A stretch of 56,758 nt of DNA from Nocardia vinacea NBRC 16497 (GTDB lineage Bacteria; Actinomycetota; Actinomycetes; Mycobacteriales; Mycobacteriaceae): positions 1 through 56,758 of the forward strand of contig NZ_BAGN01000084.1 of assembly GCF_000308835.1 (NCBI RefSeq), written 5' to 3'. Below are positions 9,262 through 18,622 of this stretch, piece by piece. Each line of letters opens with the position of its first letter. Positions within the stretch are counted from its first letter, which is position 1. Made by a program: the position numbers and the translations under genes. A model generated the notes under the pieces. The model was not told the DNA's origin. It did no database searches and saw only the letters and a list, made by a program, of their open reading frames with translations.

Positions 9262-10236
9262 TCAATCCGCCACCTCCGCGCCGCCGAAGCGGCGGCGATA
9301 CTCGGTCGGCGCGATACCGACGACCTTCTGGAAGTGATGCCGCAGCAGCGCACCGGATCCGAAACCGGCTTGTGCGGCAATCTGCTCCAGTCCCTCGTCG
9401 GTGTCCTCGAGCAGATGCTTGGCGTACAGCACTCGTTGATTGGTCAGCCATTTCACCGGTGTGGTTCCGGTTTCGGCGGCGAAGCGGCGGGCGAAGGTGC
9501 GGGTGGACATCATCGAGCGGGCGGCCAGGTCATCGATGGTGTGCGGCAGGTCGAGATTTTCGTTCATCCACTGCAGCGTGGAGCTGAGACTGTCGGAGGT
9601 GCATTCGGGCACCGGACGTTCGATGAATTGGCGCTGTCCGCCGTCACGCTGCGGCGGCACTACCATCCGGCGGGCGATCGCATTCGCGACGGAACTGCCG
9701 ATCTCCCGGCGCACCAGATGCAGGCAGGCATCGATACCCGCGGCCGTGCCCGCCGAGGTGATCAGATTGCCCTCATCGACGAACAACACATCGGGATCGA
9801 CCGTGGCCTGCGGAAACTGCGCGGCCAACTGGTCGACATAGCGCCAATGCGTGGTGCACTTGCGACCGTCGAGCAGACCGGCCGCCCCGGCCAGGAACGC
9901 ACCCGAACATACGGTGAGCACGATCGCCCCACCATCCGACGCGTCCCGTATCGCGCCGACCACCCGCGGGTCGAGCCCCTGCTCGAGGGCCGATGCGGGA
10001 AAGGCCGGAATCGCCACCAGATCGGCCTTCGCCAACTCCTCCAGCCCGAATTCCGGTGTGACAGTGATACCGGGAGTCGTGGACGGCAGCGGCTTCCCCG
10101 GCTCGGCTCCGCACACCTTGAAATCGAATCCGGGCAGTCCGTCCGCGGTCCGATCGAGCCCGAAAACCTCACAGACCACGCCGAATTCGAACATGGCCAG
10201 GCGCTCCGACAGCACCACCGCGACCTTGGACAGCAT
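9262..10236 (-). CDS. GlxA-family transcriptional regulator (DJ-1/PfpI domain plus AraC helix-turn-helix)
   Basis: It encodes 324 residues in two parts. Residues ~1-190 form a DJ-1/PfpI-like amidotransferase fold, with the cysteine elbow in VLTVCSGAFLAGAAGLLDG and the partner segment TTHWRYVDQLAAQFP. Residues ~215-320 form an AraC DNA-binding domain with two helix-turn-helix units (MSTRTFARRFAAETGTTPVKWL and IAAQAGFGSGALLRHHFQKV). Members sense small nitrogenous or arginine-related compounds in other bacteria; the ligand here is unknown. It sits just upstream of cobU and is divergent from a 52-residue membrane protein gene. Confidence 0.88.
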   Translation of the reverse strand: MLSKVAVVLSERLAMFEFGVVCEVFGLDRTADGLPGFDFKVCGAEPGKPLPSTTPGITVTPEFGLEELAKADLVAIPAFPASALEQGLDPRVVGAIRDASDGGAIVLTVCSGAFLAGAAGLLDGRKCTTHWRYVDQLAAQFPQATVDPDVLFVDEGNLITSAGTAAGIDACLHLVRREIGSSVANAIARRMVVPPQRDGGQRQFIERPVPECTSDSLSSTLQWMNENLDLPHTIDDLAARSMMSTRTFARRFAAETGTTPVKWLTNQRVLYAKHLLEDTDEGLEQIAAQAGFGSGALLRHHFQKVVGIAPTEYRRRFGGAEVAD

Positions 10237-10242
10237 GCAGAC

Positions 10243-10248
10243 AGCGTA
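10243..10248 (-). promoter_or_regulatory. Putative -10 box, leaderless GlxA-type regulator
   Basis: TACGCT on the minus strand lies 6 nt before the ATG at 10236. Confidence 0.4.
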
Positions 10249-10322
10249 CCTGGCTGGATCTTTACGAACAATGTCAGAACAGCCACTTTCGGCGGTAAAT
10301 CATCGAGCGCAAAATTACTGCC

Positions 10323-10481
10323 ATGATTACTTTTCTCGTAAGCATGGCGGTCGTGGTGGGCTTCGCGGTCCTCATCACACGAGGCGGCGGTCACGCCGGA
10401 TCAGCGAATGTCACCGATCGCGACGCCCAGCGCCTGCAGTCCGATCTGTCCGCCATCATCGCCCACTCACATCACCATTGA
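10323..10481 (+). CDS. 52-residue single-span membrane protein
   Basis: The frame begins MITFLVSMAVVVGFAVLITR, a clear membrane helix over residues 3-19, followed by a positive residue, a Gly-rich hinge and an amphipathic helix with DRDAQRLQSDLSAII. It ends in His-Ser-His-His-His, a possible metal-binding tail. It is divergent from the GlxA-type regulator with about 87 bp between the start codons, an arrangement that often means regulator and target. No family is recognised. The good reading frame, the hydrophobic start and the isolated position support a real gene. Confidence 0.6.
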   Translation: MITFLVSMAVVVGFAVLITRGGGHAGSANVTDRDAQRLQSDLSAIIAHSHHH

Positions 10482-10527
10482 GGGCTCACAATGGGCTCTA
10501 GGTTCCATTGCCGCTCTCCCGACCACG

Positions 10528-10655
10528 ACGGAGCGAGTCTTACGAGCGAGGAGTTCGCGGCCCGTCTCGCGTCCGAGTCGTCGAAGCGCATGCGACGTAG
10601 TCGCGAGTCTCGACGGCTCGGACGCGAGACATCCGGGGGCCGCGAACACGCAGCG
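10528..10655. repeat. Dispersed long-hairpin repeat, copy 1
   Basis: It starts GGAGCGAGTCTTACGAGCGA. Two long inverted arms (about 10553-10584 and 10610-10647, sharing TTCGCGG..CGTCTCGCGTCCGAG) surround a loop with AAGCGCATGCG. Related copies occur at about 32003-32095 (minus), 39873-40032 (plus) and 48854-48980 (minus), with a partial copy at 49032-49118. Here it lies between two convergent genes. Confidence 0.85.
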
Positions 10656-10671
10656 CCGAAGGCGCTGCAAA

Positions 10672-11343
10672 TCACACAGCGTCGCCTGGGCCGACTCGCG
10701 GCTTCGGCGCCCGCATCTTGCGGATCTGCGAGGCGCGGACGAAGGCGTACCACCCCAGCTTGTAGCCGGTATCAGCGCTCTCCGGGAAGCGCTCACGCAC
10801 TCGTCCATTGACGATCCGGCCGAGCAGGAAGCCCTCGGCGATCATGAAGAACATCATCACCAGCATGGCCAGCGTCACAATCGTCTGCAGCGCTGGCGCG
10901 ACGAACATCGACAGGATCAGGACCAGCGCCATCGGCATGAACAGCCCGACCAGGTTGCGGCGCGCATCGACGATGTCGCGCACGAACGCCCGCACCGGAC
11001 CCTGATCGCGGGGCAGCAGGTATTTGTCCTCACCGGCCAGCATCCTGGCACGCCGGTCCTGGGCCGCCAGTCGACGCTCGGCCGAGGCCGTCTTGCGGTC
11101 CGCGCGGCTACCGCGGGTGGCCTTGCGTCGGGCGCGCGCCTCCTTCGCGGTGAGCGGGGCCGGAGCCACCGGGCCGCGCCGCTTGCCTTGGGCGTCACGC
11201 CGTTTCGGAGTCGGTCGGCCCTTGCCCTCGGTGGCGGTGGCCGCTTTCGTGATGGAGACTGCGGTCGAGCCGCCCTCCGAGCCCGCCGTCTGGTCGGCGC
11301 TCTCGTCGGTGGTGCTGGACTCGCCGCGACGGAACAATTTCAC
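10672..11343 (-). CDS. DUF3043 membrane protein
   Basis: It encodes 223 residues. The N-terminal half is hydrophilic and very basic (MKLFRRGESSTTDE, then KGRPTPKRRDAQGKRRGP). Two hydrophobic stretches follow near residues 135-180 (LVGLFMPMALVLILSMFVAP and IVTLAMLVMMFFMIAEGFLLG), then a C-terminal conserved tail with PESADTGYKLGWYAFVRASQIRKMR. This matches the actinobacterial DUF3043 family (Rv2206 in M. tuberculosis, recalled). The function is unknown. It is divergent from erpA. Confidence 0.85.
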   Translation of the reverse strand: MKLFRRGESSTTDESADQTAGSEGGSTAVSITKAATATEGKGRPTPKRRDAQGKRRGPVAPAPLTAKEARARRKATRGSRADRKTASAERRLAAQDRRARMLAGEDKYLLPRDQGPVRAFVRDIVDARRNLVGLFMPMALVLILSMFVAPALQTIVTLAMLVMMFFMIAEGFLLGRIVNGRVRERFPESADTGYKLGWYAFVRASQIRKMRAPKPRVGPGDAV

Positions 11344-11516
11344 GCGACCAGGCTATTCGATGCGGTAGCCCGCAGGAAATGAGGTCGGTGGGAGGTTGTG
11401 TCCACCGCGGCACCCGGTGGTGGCAAGATGGGGGAATAACAGCCCGCTGAGTGGTGTTGACAGCCACGAGCCGTGCGCTGTTCACGGGTTGAACACAGCT
11501 GTCTTGAGGAGAGTTC

Positions 11517-11867
11517 ATGACTGTGCAAGACGAGACGACCACCCACGGTGTGACTCTGACCGACGCCGCCGCCAGCAAGGCGAAGGCGCTGCTCGACCAG
11601 GAGGGTCGCGACGACCTCGCCCTGCGTATCGCCGTGCAGCCGGGCGGCTGTGCGGGCCTGCGCTACCAGCTCTTCTTCGACGACCGCTCGCTCGACGGCG
11701 ACCTGACCGTCGACTTCGGCGGCGTCAAGCTGGCCGTCGACCGGATGAGCGCGCCGTACGTACAGGGCGCCTCGATCGACTTCGTCGACACCATCGAGAA
11801 GCAGGGCTTCACGATCGACAACCCGAACGCGACGGGTTCCTGCGCCTGCGGCGACTCCTTCAACTGA
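11517..11867 (+). CDS. erpA: A-type iron-sulfur cluster insertion protein
   Basis: The 116-residue HesB/IscA-like carrier delivers Fe-S clusters to client enzymes. The three cluster cysteines are visible: one in QPGGCAGLRYQLF near residue 45 and two in the C-terminal motif SCACGDSF. SIDFVDTIEKQGFTIDNPNATG is highly conserved in actinobacterial members (Rv2204c, recalled). Note CxC with Ala rather than the usual CGC. The ATG has GAGGAGAG upstream. Possible clients nearby include the Rieske protein QcrA. Confidence 0.93.
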   Translation: MTVQDETTTHGVTLTDAAASKAKALLDQEGRDDLALRIAVQPGGCAGLRYQLFFDDRSLDGDLTVDFGGVKLAVDRMSAPYVQGASIDFVDTIEKQGFTIDNPNATGSCACGDSFN

Positions 11868-11904
11868 CACCTCGACCCGACTCTCCGGTCGCCATCGGGG
11901 CACG

Positions 11905-13096
<1,192 letters not shown>

Positions 13097-13111
13097 CCGA
13101 CGCCGATCCCG

Positions 13112-13140
13112 ACGGCCGCACCGTATCCCGGTGCGGCCGT
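13112..13140. terminator. Terminator after adoK
   Basis: A perfect 11-bp stem (ACGGCCGCACC / GGTGCGGCCGT) with a 7-nt loop begins 16 nt after the adoK stop. Confidence 0.7.
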
Positions 13141-13195
13141 TCGCATCTGCCCACCGCGCCACGCTCGGCAACGCCCGCGCTACACGCGCTTCAGC

Positions 13196-13552
13196 GCGCC
13201 GCGCACGAATTCGCCGGCAAATCCCTGCGCGGCGTGCGAAAAAATGCGCGGCACAGTCGCGTCGCACCGAGATGACGGCGGCGCGTCACTCTGGTTCGCG
13301 TGCTGCGCGCGTCTTGTTGCGCCGCGCACGAATTCGCTGGGCACATCCCTGCGCGGCGTGCGAAAAGATGCGCCGCACAGCGCATTGCGTCGAGACGATG
13401 GCTCGGCACCCTGGTTCCGCGCTGCGCACGTCTCTTGCGCCGCGCACAAAATTGCACGCGAATCCATGCGCGGCGTGCGAAAAATGCGCGGCACAGTCGC
13501 ATTGTGCGGAGACGACGGTGCCACCGTGCCGCGCAACACAATGTGCGCGGCG
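13196..13552. repeat. Three tandem imperfect copies of a ~120-bp unit between adoK and asnB
   Basis: The units start at 13196, 13319 and 13437 with GCGCCGCGCACGAATTCG or a variant. Each then has (A)TCC(C/A)TGCGCGGCGTGCG, a run of A, and ATGCGC(G/C)GCACAG. Spacing is 123 and 118 bp. The region between the two convergent genes (13097-13559) has no supported gene. Confidence 0.9.
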
Positions 13553-13559
13553 CGAGTGG

Positions 13560-15545
13560 CTACAGCGAGACGGGGTAGGCCGGCTCCTGGATGTCGGGGG
13601 TGATGCGCTTTTCGACGAAGATCCCATGCCAGACCATGAAGACCAGCAACGTCCACAATCGGCGGCTGTGGTCGCCGCGGCCCGCGCGGTGGTCTTCGAG
13701 CATGCCCTTGATCGCGCCCTTGTCCAGCAGGTGATCGGTCTGCGATTCGGCGATCTGCAGGTGCGCCCAGTCGTAGAGTTCGGTGCCGCGCAACCAATGC
13801 CGCAGCGGCACAGGGAAACCCAGCTTCGCTCGGTGCAGCACATGCGGCGGGACGATGCCCTCGAGTGCCTGGCGCAGCGCGTACTTCGTGGTCTCCTTGG
13901 TGATCTTCTGCTCGTAGGGCAGTTTCTCGGCGACCTTCAGCACCTCGGAGTCCAGGAACGGCACGCGCAGCTCCAGCGAATTCGCCATGGTCATCTTGTC
14001 GGCCTTGACCAGGATGTCGCCGCGCAGCCAGGTGTAGAGATCCAGATGCTGCATGCGCGCCACCGGATCCCAGCCGCGCGACTGCGCGTAGATCGGCGCG
14101 GTGACGTCCTGGTGGGTCCATTCCGGCCGGAATTCGCGCAGCACCGCACGCAACTGCGCATCGCTGAAGCTGCGCGCATTGCCGTAGTAGCGCTCCTCCA
14201 GGGGGAGCGAACCGCGGTGCAGCAGGCTCTTACCGCGGGTGCCGTCCGGAATCCGCTCCGAGAGCTTGCCCGCCAGCTTGCGCACGCCACGCGGCAGGTA
14301 CTCGAAGGGCTTGAGCGACAACGGTTCCCGGTAGATCGTGTATCCGCCGAACAGCTCGTCCGCGCCCTCACCGGAGAGCACCACCTTGACGTGCTTGCGC
14401 GCCTCCTTGGCGACGAAGTACAGCGGGACGAGCGCCGGGTCGGCCACGGGATCGTCCAGGTACCAGACGATTTCGGGGATCGCGGCCGCGAATTCGGTGG
14501 GGGAGACCACCTTCACGATGTGCCGCGCGCCGATCGCCTCCGCGCTCTCGGCGGCCACATCGACCTCGGAGTAGCCCTCGCGTTCGAAGCCGGTGGTGAA
14601 GGTGATCAGCTTCGGGTTGTGCCGCATGGCCAGCGCCGCGACCGCGGTGGAGTCGATGCCGCCGGACAGGAACGATCCGACCGTCACATCCGCGCGCATA
14701 TGCTTGGCGACCGAGTCCTCCAGGGCCTCGGCGATATCGCGATAGCGGGCGGCCGCCGAACCGGGTGCGAAGGCCCGCACCTTGAACTGCGGGTTGAAGT
14801 AGCGGGTGATCTGCGGTGCCTCGCCCGCCCGCACGGTCGCGTAGTGCCCGGATTCCAGGCGACGGATGTCCTTGTGCAGGGTCTCCGGCTCCGGCACGTA
14901 CTGCAGCACCGTGTAGTGCTCCAAAGCTCGCGGATCCAGCGCATCGGACAGCCCGAGTGCGGGCAGCAGCTCCAGCAGGCTCTTCTTCTCACTGCCGAAC
15001 GCGGTCCCGCCCGGACCCGTGGCCAGGAACAACGGTTTGATCCCGAACGGATCGCGCGCCAGGAACAGCTCCTGGGTTTCGGTATCCCAGATCGCGAACG
15101 CGAACATGCCGCGCAGCTTGCGCACCGCATCCGGACCCCAGTAGTGGAAGGCCGCGACGATCGCCTCGCTGTCGCCCTCGGTCTCGAAGATCCTGTCGTC
15201 CGGATACTCCTCGGCATGCGCCTTCGCGAGTTCCTCGCGGATCTCGATGTAGTTGTAGATCTCACCGTTGAAGGTCAGCGCGTAGCGCTCCCGGTTTTCG
15301 GCCGGACCCCAGCGCAGCGGCTGGTGCGAATGCTCGATATCGATGATCGACAGCCGGTTGAAGCCGTAGATCACATGATCGTCGTGCCAGGTGCCGCGCT
15401 CGTCCGGGCCGCGATGGCGTACGCAGTGCAAGGCGTCGTACACCCGCTCCACTGTGTTCACCCACCCCGCCAGCTCCGCTGGCTGCCGTCCCCGACGGTC
15501 GTCGGTTGCCGCATCAGATGTCAGAAATCCGAGCAGTCCACACAC
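13560..15545 (-). CDS. asnB: Asparagine synthetase (glutamine-hydrolysing)
   Basis: It encodes 661 residues, close to M. tuberculosis AsnB/Rv2201 (recalled). I start at GTG 15545 because the next residue must be the N-terminal nucleophile cysteine: (M)CGLLGFL. The glutaminase domain has RHRGPDERG, NRLSIIDIEHSHQP and FNGEIYNY. The synthetase domain has the pyrophosphate loop SFLSGGIDSTAVAALA near residue 288, and SGEGADELFGGY. A peptide of about 15 residues, DRRGRQPAELAGWVNTVE, lies near residues 16-33 and comes from a 44-bp repeat inserted in frame; it lengthens a surface region by 9-13 residues relative to the mycobacterial protein as I recall it. The role is ATP-dependent asparagine synthesis in the cytosol; in mycolata relatives such proteins can also amidate cell-wall precursors. 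Confidence 0.93.
   Translation of the reverse strand: MCGLLGFLTSDAATDDRRGRQPAELAGWVNTVERVYDALHCVRHRGPDERGTWHDDHVIYGFNRLSIIDIEHSHQPLRWGPAENRERYALTFNGEIYNYIEIREELAKAHAEEYPDDRIFETEGDSEAIVAAFHYWGPDAVRKLRGMFAFAIWDTETQELFLARDPFGIKPLFLATGPGGTAFGSEKKSLLELLPALGLSDALDPRALEHYTVLQYVPEPETLHKDIRRLESGHYATVRAGEAPQITRYFNPQFKVRAFAPGSAAARYRDIAEALEDSVAKHMRADVTVGSFLSGGIDSTAVAALAMRHNPKLITFTTGFEREGYSEVDVAAESAEAIGARHIVKVVSPTEFAAAIPEIVWYLDDPVADPALVPLYFVAKEARKHVKVVLSGEGADELFGGYTIYREPLSLKPFEYLPRGVRKLAGKLSERIPDGTRGKSLLHRGSLPLEERYYGNARSFSDAQLRAVLREFRPEWTHQDVTAPIYAQSRGWDPVARMQHLDLYTWLRGDILVKADKMTMANSLELRVPFLDSEVLKVAEKLPYEQKITKETTKYALRQALEGIVPPHVLHRAKLGFPVPLRHWLRGTELYDWAHLQIAESQTDHLLDKGAIKGMLEDHRAGRGDHSRRLWTLLVFMVWHGIFVEKRITPDIQEPAYPVSL
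15450..15493 (-). repeat. 44-bp palindromic element inserted in frame in asnB
   Basis: On the coding strand it runs from GGGGACGGCAGCC to CACAGTG and holds the hairpin GCCAGC-GGA-GCTGGC. A second copy at 38047-38090 matches at nearly every base, but its stem is GCCGGC-GGA-GCCGGC: an A-T pair is replaced by G-C with pairing kept. In asnB it encodes most of RGRQPAELAGWVNTV. Confidence 0.85.
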
Positions 15546-16000
15546 GGCGTCGGCAACCTCGTTTCCTCTTCGGTACGGGCGCTGGCCCGATTCACTGGGT
15601 GGCTGCGCCCGATAGGCTGGGCGCACAGGACGAAATCTCGTGTCCGAGTATGCCGCACCGGGCGGATTCGTGTGTCGCGCCCACCGGACCGCTGCGCTGC
15701 GAAATGTTGTGTCCGCCTGCATCGCACCTGCCCGATCCGGTCGCGTCGCACGCCTTGTACTGCGACGATGTCCGGGTGACCGGATCAACCCCCGCGTCGG
15801 CGGAGTGTCGAATGCGACCCGACGTCAAACGGGGCGCCGGTTTGGTCTACGCTGCGTAGTACTCAGGACATTCTCAGTTGGATCGCGCGCGAAGCAAGCA
15901 GCCGACGGAATGCCCTGAAACGTGCTTAGGACGTACCGCCGGGCGATCGCAACCCGAGCGGTGCACTGTCGGAATGTGTGGCGACCAGGAAGGCGTGAGC
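15546..16000. other. 455-bp divergent region between asnB and ctaC
   Basis: No supported gene is present; frames through it lack coding features. Two short related segments occur, about 15630-15665 and 15700-15735, both with CGAAAT...GTGTCCG...CGCACC. The stretch TCTACGCTGCGTAGTACT near 15848 holds a short palindrome (TACGCTGCGTA) and a possible -10 for ctaC. This would be the promoter region for both genes. Confidence 0.45.
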
Positions 16001-17134
16001 GTGGCGCACAAGGCGAGCGAAGAGATCGGGGCACGACCCGTGAAGGGTCGGCGGTGCTTACCCGCCCCGCCGACTTCGTCGGCCAACCATCCCCCAAGCC
16101 GCATCCTTCGGCGGGCCGGGCTGGCGGTGTCCTTGGGGATCACCGCGATGCTCGTCTCGGGCTGCTCGATCGACAATGTTTGGCTGCGATTCGGCTGGCC
16201 CTCGGGCATCACGCCGCAGGCCACCCGGATGCGGGAACTGTGGACCTGGTCGGTCATCGCGGCATTGGCGATGGGTGTGCTGGTGTGGGGTCTGACCTTC
16301 TGGACCGTCATCTTCCACCGCAAGAAGAAGGACTCTCCGGAGTTCCCGCGCCAGACCGGTTACAACGTGCCGCTGGAGCTGACCTACACGGCCGTGCCGT
16401 TCGTCATCATCGCGGTGCTGTTCTACTTCACCGTGGTCGTGCAGAACTACGTGCACGAGAAGGTCGCCGATCCGGATGTGACCGTCGACGTGACCGCCTT
16501 CCAGTGGAACTGGAAGTTCGGCTACCGCGATATCGACTTCAAGGACGGCTACCGCTTCGACGGCATCGATAAGGCCCGCGAGGACGCCAACCAGGAACAG
16601 CTCGAGGAGTACAAGGAGCGGACCAAGGACGGTCACCCGCAGCCGGGCCCGGTGCACGGCAAGCCGGAGAACGACATCCTGTCCTACCTGCACTACGACA
16701 AGATCGAGACGGTCGGCTCCAGCAGCGAGATCCCGGTGCTCGTGTTGCCGACCAACAAGGTCATCGAGTTCCAGATAGCCGCCGCCGATGTGGTGCACGC
16801 CTTCTGGGTGCCGGAGTTCCTGTTCAAGCGCGACGTGATGCCGAACCCGAAGGAAAACCACTCGGATAACGTCTTCCAGATCACCAAGATCGAGAAGGAA
16901 GGCGCGTTCGTCGGCCGCTGCGCCGAGATGTGCGGCACCTTCCACTCGATGATGAACTTCGAGGTCCGCGCGGTATCGCCGGAGAAGTTCACCAAGTACG
17001 TCGATGCGCGCAAGGCGGGTAAGACCAACGCCGAGGCGCTCGAGTCCATCGGTGAATCCCCGGTCGCGACCTCCACCCAGCCGTTCAACACCAAGCGCGA
17101 CACCAAGAGCGCGTCCGCGGTAGAGAGCAAGTGA
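16001..17134 (+). CDS. ctaC: Cytochrome c oxidase subunit II (aa3 type)
   Basis: About 377 residues. CtaC carries the CuA centre that takes electrons from the bc1 complex. The start has a signal peptide ending in lipobox MLVSGC, then two membrane helices (MRELWTWSVIAALAMGVLVWGLTFW and TAVPFVIIAVLFYFTVVVQ). The CuA ligands are in VHAFWVPEF and GRCAEMCGTFHSMMNF, with both cysteines and histidines present. A loop of about 50 residues between QWNWKFGY and the CuA fold is typical of actinobacteria. I prefer GTG 16001 because AGGAAGG lies 7 nt upstream; GTG 15995 is also possible. ctaF follows after 13 bp. ctaD (subunit I) is not in the window. Confidence 0.93.
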   Translation: MAHKASEEIGARPVKGRRCLPAPPTSSANHPPSRILRRAGLAVSLGITAMLVSGCSIDNVWLRFGWPSGITPQATRMRELWTWSVIAALAMGVLVWGLTFWTVIFHRKKKDSPEFPRQTGYNVPLELTYTAVPFVIIAVLFYFTVVVQNYVHEKVADPDVTVDVTAFQWNWKFGYRDIDFKDGYRFDGIDKAREDANQEQLEEYKERTKDGHPQPGPVHGKPENDILSYLHYDKIETVGSSSEIPVLVLPTNKVIEFQIAAADVVHAFWVPEFLFKRDVMPNPKENHSDNVFQITKIEKEGAFVGRCAEMCGTFHSMMNFEVRAVSPEKFTKYVDARKAGKTNAEALESIGESPVATSTQPFNTKRDTKSASAVESK

Positions 17135-17147
17135 GGACTGATCTGAA

Positions 17148-17564
17148 ATGAAGATCGAAGCGCGGATTTTCGAACTGCTCACGGTGTTCTTCATCATCGT
17201 GGCAGTCGTGTACGGCTACTTCACCGGCCAGTCGCGGACCGGTGTCGAGTGGGCGGGCACCACCGCGACGGTGCTGACCGCCGGTCTGTCGCTGATCATC
17301 GGCACCTACTTCCGTTTCGTCGCACGTCGCCTCGACCTGCGCCCGGAGGACTACGAGGATGCCGAGATCGTGGACGGCGCGGGCGATCTGGGCTTCTTCT
17401 CGCCCGGCAGCTTCTGGCCCATCACGCTGGCCGGCGCGGGCTCCATCACCGCTCTTGGCCTGGCGTTCTTCCAGTTCTGGCTGATCGGCATCGGTGTGGT
17501 GTGCATCCTCGGTGCGGCCGCCGGTCTGGTGTTCGAGTACTACCTCGGCCCCGAAAAGCACTGA
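17148..17564 (+). CDS. ctaF: Cytochrome c oxidase subunit 4, actinobacterial type
   Basis: The 138-residue integral membrane subunit of the aa3 oxidase has four hydrophobic segments: [36 protein letters not shown], the stretch around [20 protein letters not shown], and [20 protein letters not shown]. It matches the small actinobacterial subunit IV (Rv2199c, recalled). It follows ctaC by 13 bp in one operon and has a strong terminator after it. Confidence 0.92.
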   Translation: MKIEARIFELLTVFFIIVAVVYGYFTGQSRTGVEWAGTTATVLTAGLSLIIGTYFRFVARRLDLRPEDYEDAEIVDGAGDLGFFSPGSFWPITLAGAGSITALGLAFFQFWLIGIGVVCILGAAAGLVFEYYLGPEKH

Positions 17565-17580
17565 GCGAATAGCTCTTTCC

Positions 17581-17613
17581 GAAGCGCCTCACCGGATTCC
17601 GGTGAGGCGCTTC
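17581..17613. terminator. Strong hairpin terminator after ctaF
   Basis: GAAGCGCCTCACCGGA pairs with TCCGGTGAGGCGCTTC almost perfectly over 16 bp. It lies 17 nt after the ctaF stop, between convergent genes. Confidence 0.85.
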
Positions 17614-17650
17614 GGCGTTTCGGGGCTCGACAGCTGTCTGCGGCGCCGGT

Positions 17651-18475
17651 CTAGAGCGAGGCGAGGCGGGACAGGATGCGGTTGGTGGAGCGGGGTGCGA
17701 CACCGGCCAGTCCGCGCAGGGTGCGCGCGAAGCGGGGTTGGAGGCGGGCCGGGCGGGTGCGGATGGCCGTTTCGATCAGCCGGGCGGCGTCGATCGGTTC
17801 CAGTGCGGGCTCGGTGACGTAGTGCGCGATTGTTCCGGTATCCGATTGGACGGCTGGATATTGGACGGCGGTCACCTGGATGCCGCGCGGCGAGAGTTCG
17901 GCGTCCGCGCATTGACCGAAGGTGGTCCAAGCGGCCTGGGAGCTGGCGTAGGAGGCGAAATTCGGTGTGGCGCCGGTCTTCAGGCTCCACGGGCCCACAT
18001 TGATCACATGGCCGGAGCCGGATTCCAGCATGGCGGGCAGCAGGCCGAGTGTCAGGCGCAGCGGACCGAAGTAGTTGGTCGCCATCATGCGCTGGTAGTC
18101 GCGGAAGCGGTCCAGGGATTGTGAGACGGGCCGGCGCAGCGGGCGGCCCGCATTGTTGATCAGCACGTCGACGCGGCCGAAATCGCTGAGCACCCAGTCG
18201 ACGAGTTGATCGACATCACCGAGTGCGGAGATATCACAGCGGAACCAATTCGCCGCACCGCCCGCATCGACGATCTGATTGCAACTGGCGACGAGTTGAT
18301 CGCCGCGCCGGGCGACCAGCAGCAACTGCGCGCCCTGTGCGGCAAGCAGCGTGGCTGTGGCGCGACCGATCTCGGAACACGCGTCCGTCACGAGAATCCG
18401 CAGCCCCTCGACGGATTCGGGCCGCTGACGCTTACGGTCCGGCAAATGGGGCGGGGCAGTGCGGAATTCGAGCAT
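17651..18475 (-). CDS. Short-chain dehydrogenase/reductase-like protein with a changed active site
   Basis: It encodes 274 residues from ATG 18475, which has GAAGG about 8 nt upstream. The cofactor glycine motif is present as TDACSEIGRAT (residues 30-40) and VLINNAG is at 104-110. The active-site motif YxxxK reads Y176-A-S-S-Q180, so the catalytic lysine is glutamine, and the expected serine region reads INVGPWSLKTG. It may have lost dehydrogenase activity or use another residue. It has no signal peptide. It is followed (in window order) by an FAD oxidoreductase on the same strand. The substrate is unknown. Confidence 0.75.
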   Translation of the reverse strand: MLEFRTAPPHLPDRKRQRPESVEGLRILVTDACSEIGRATATLLAAQGAQLLLVARRGDQLVASCNQIVDAGGAANWFRCDISALGDVDQLVDWVLSDFGRVDVLINNAGRPLRRPVSQSLDRFRDYQRMMATNYFGPLRLTLGLLPAMLESGSGHVINVGPWSLKTGATPNFASYASSQAAWTTFGQCADAELSPRGIQVTAVQYPAVQSDTGTIAHYVTEPALEPIDAARLIETAIRTRPARLQPRFARTLRGLAGVAPRSTNRILSRLASL

Positions 18476-18622
18476 CAGAGCAACCTTCACCGTAGATGGG
18501 CTGAACCAACGCATCGACACCCCGCCGACAGTGCCGAAGTCGACCGCCGTCGCCAACAGATGGCCGAACCGCCGGATGGCGGTGAAGCTATTTGCTGGCG
18601 ACTATATGCGGCGCGACATAGT

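Noticed and set aside
13196..13552. CRISPR array
   Set aside because: Only three units, ~120 bp each, imperfect throughout, no short conserved repeat with unique spacers, and no cas genes.
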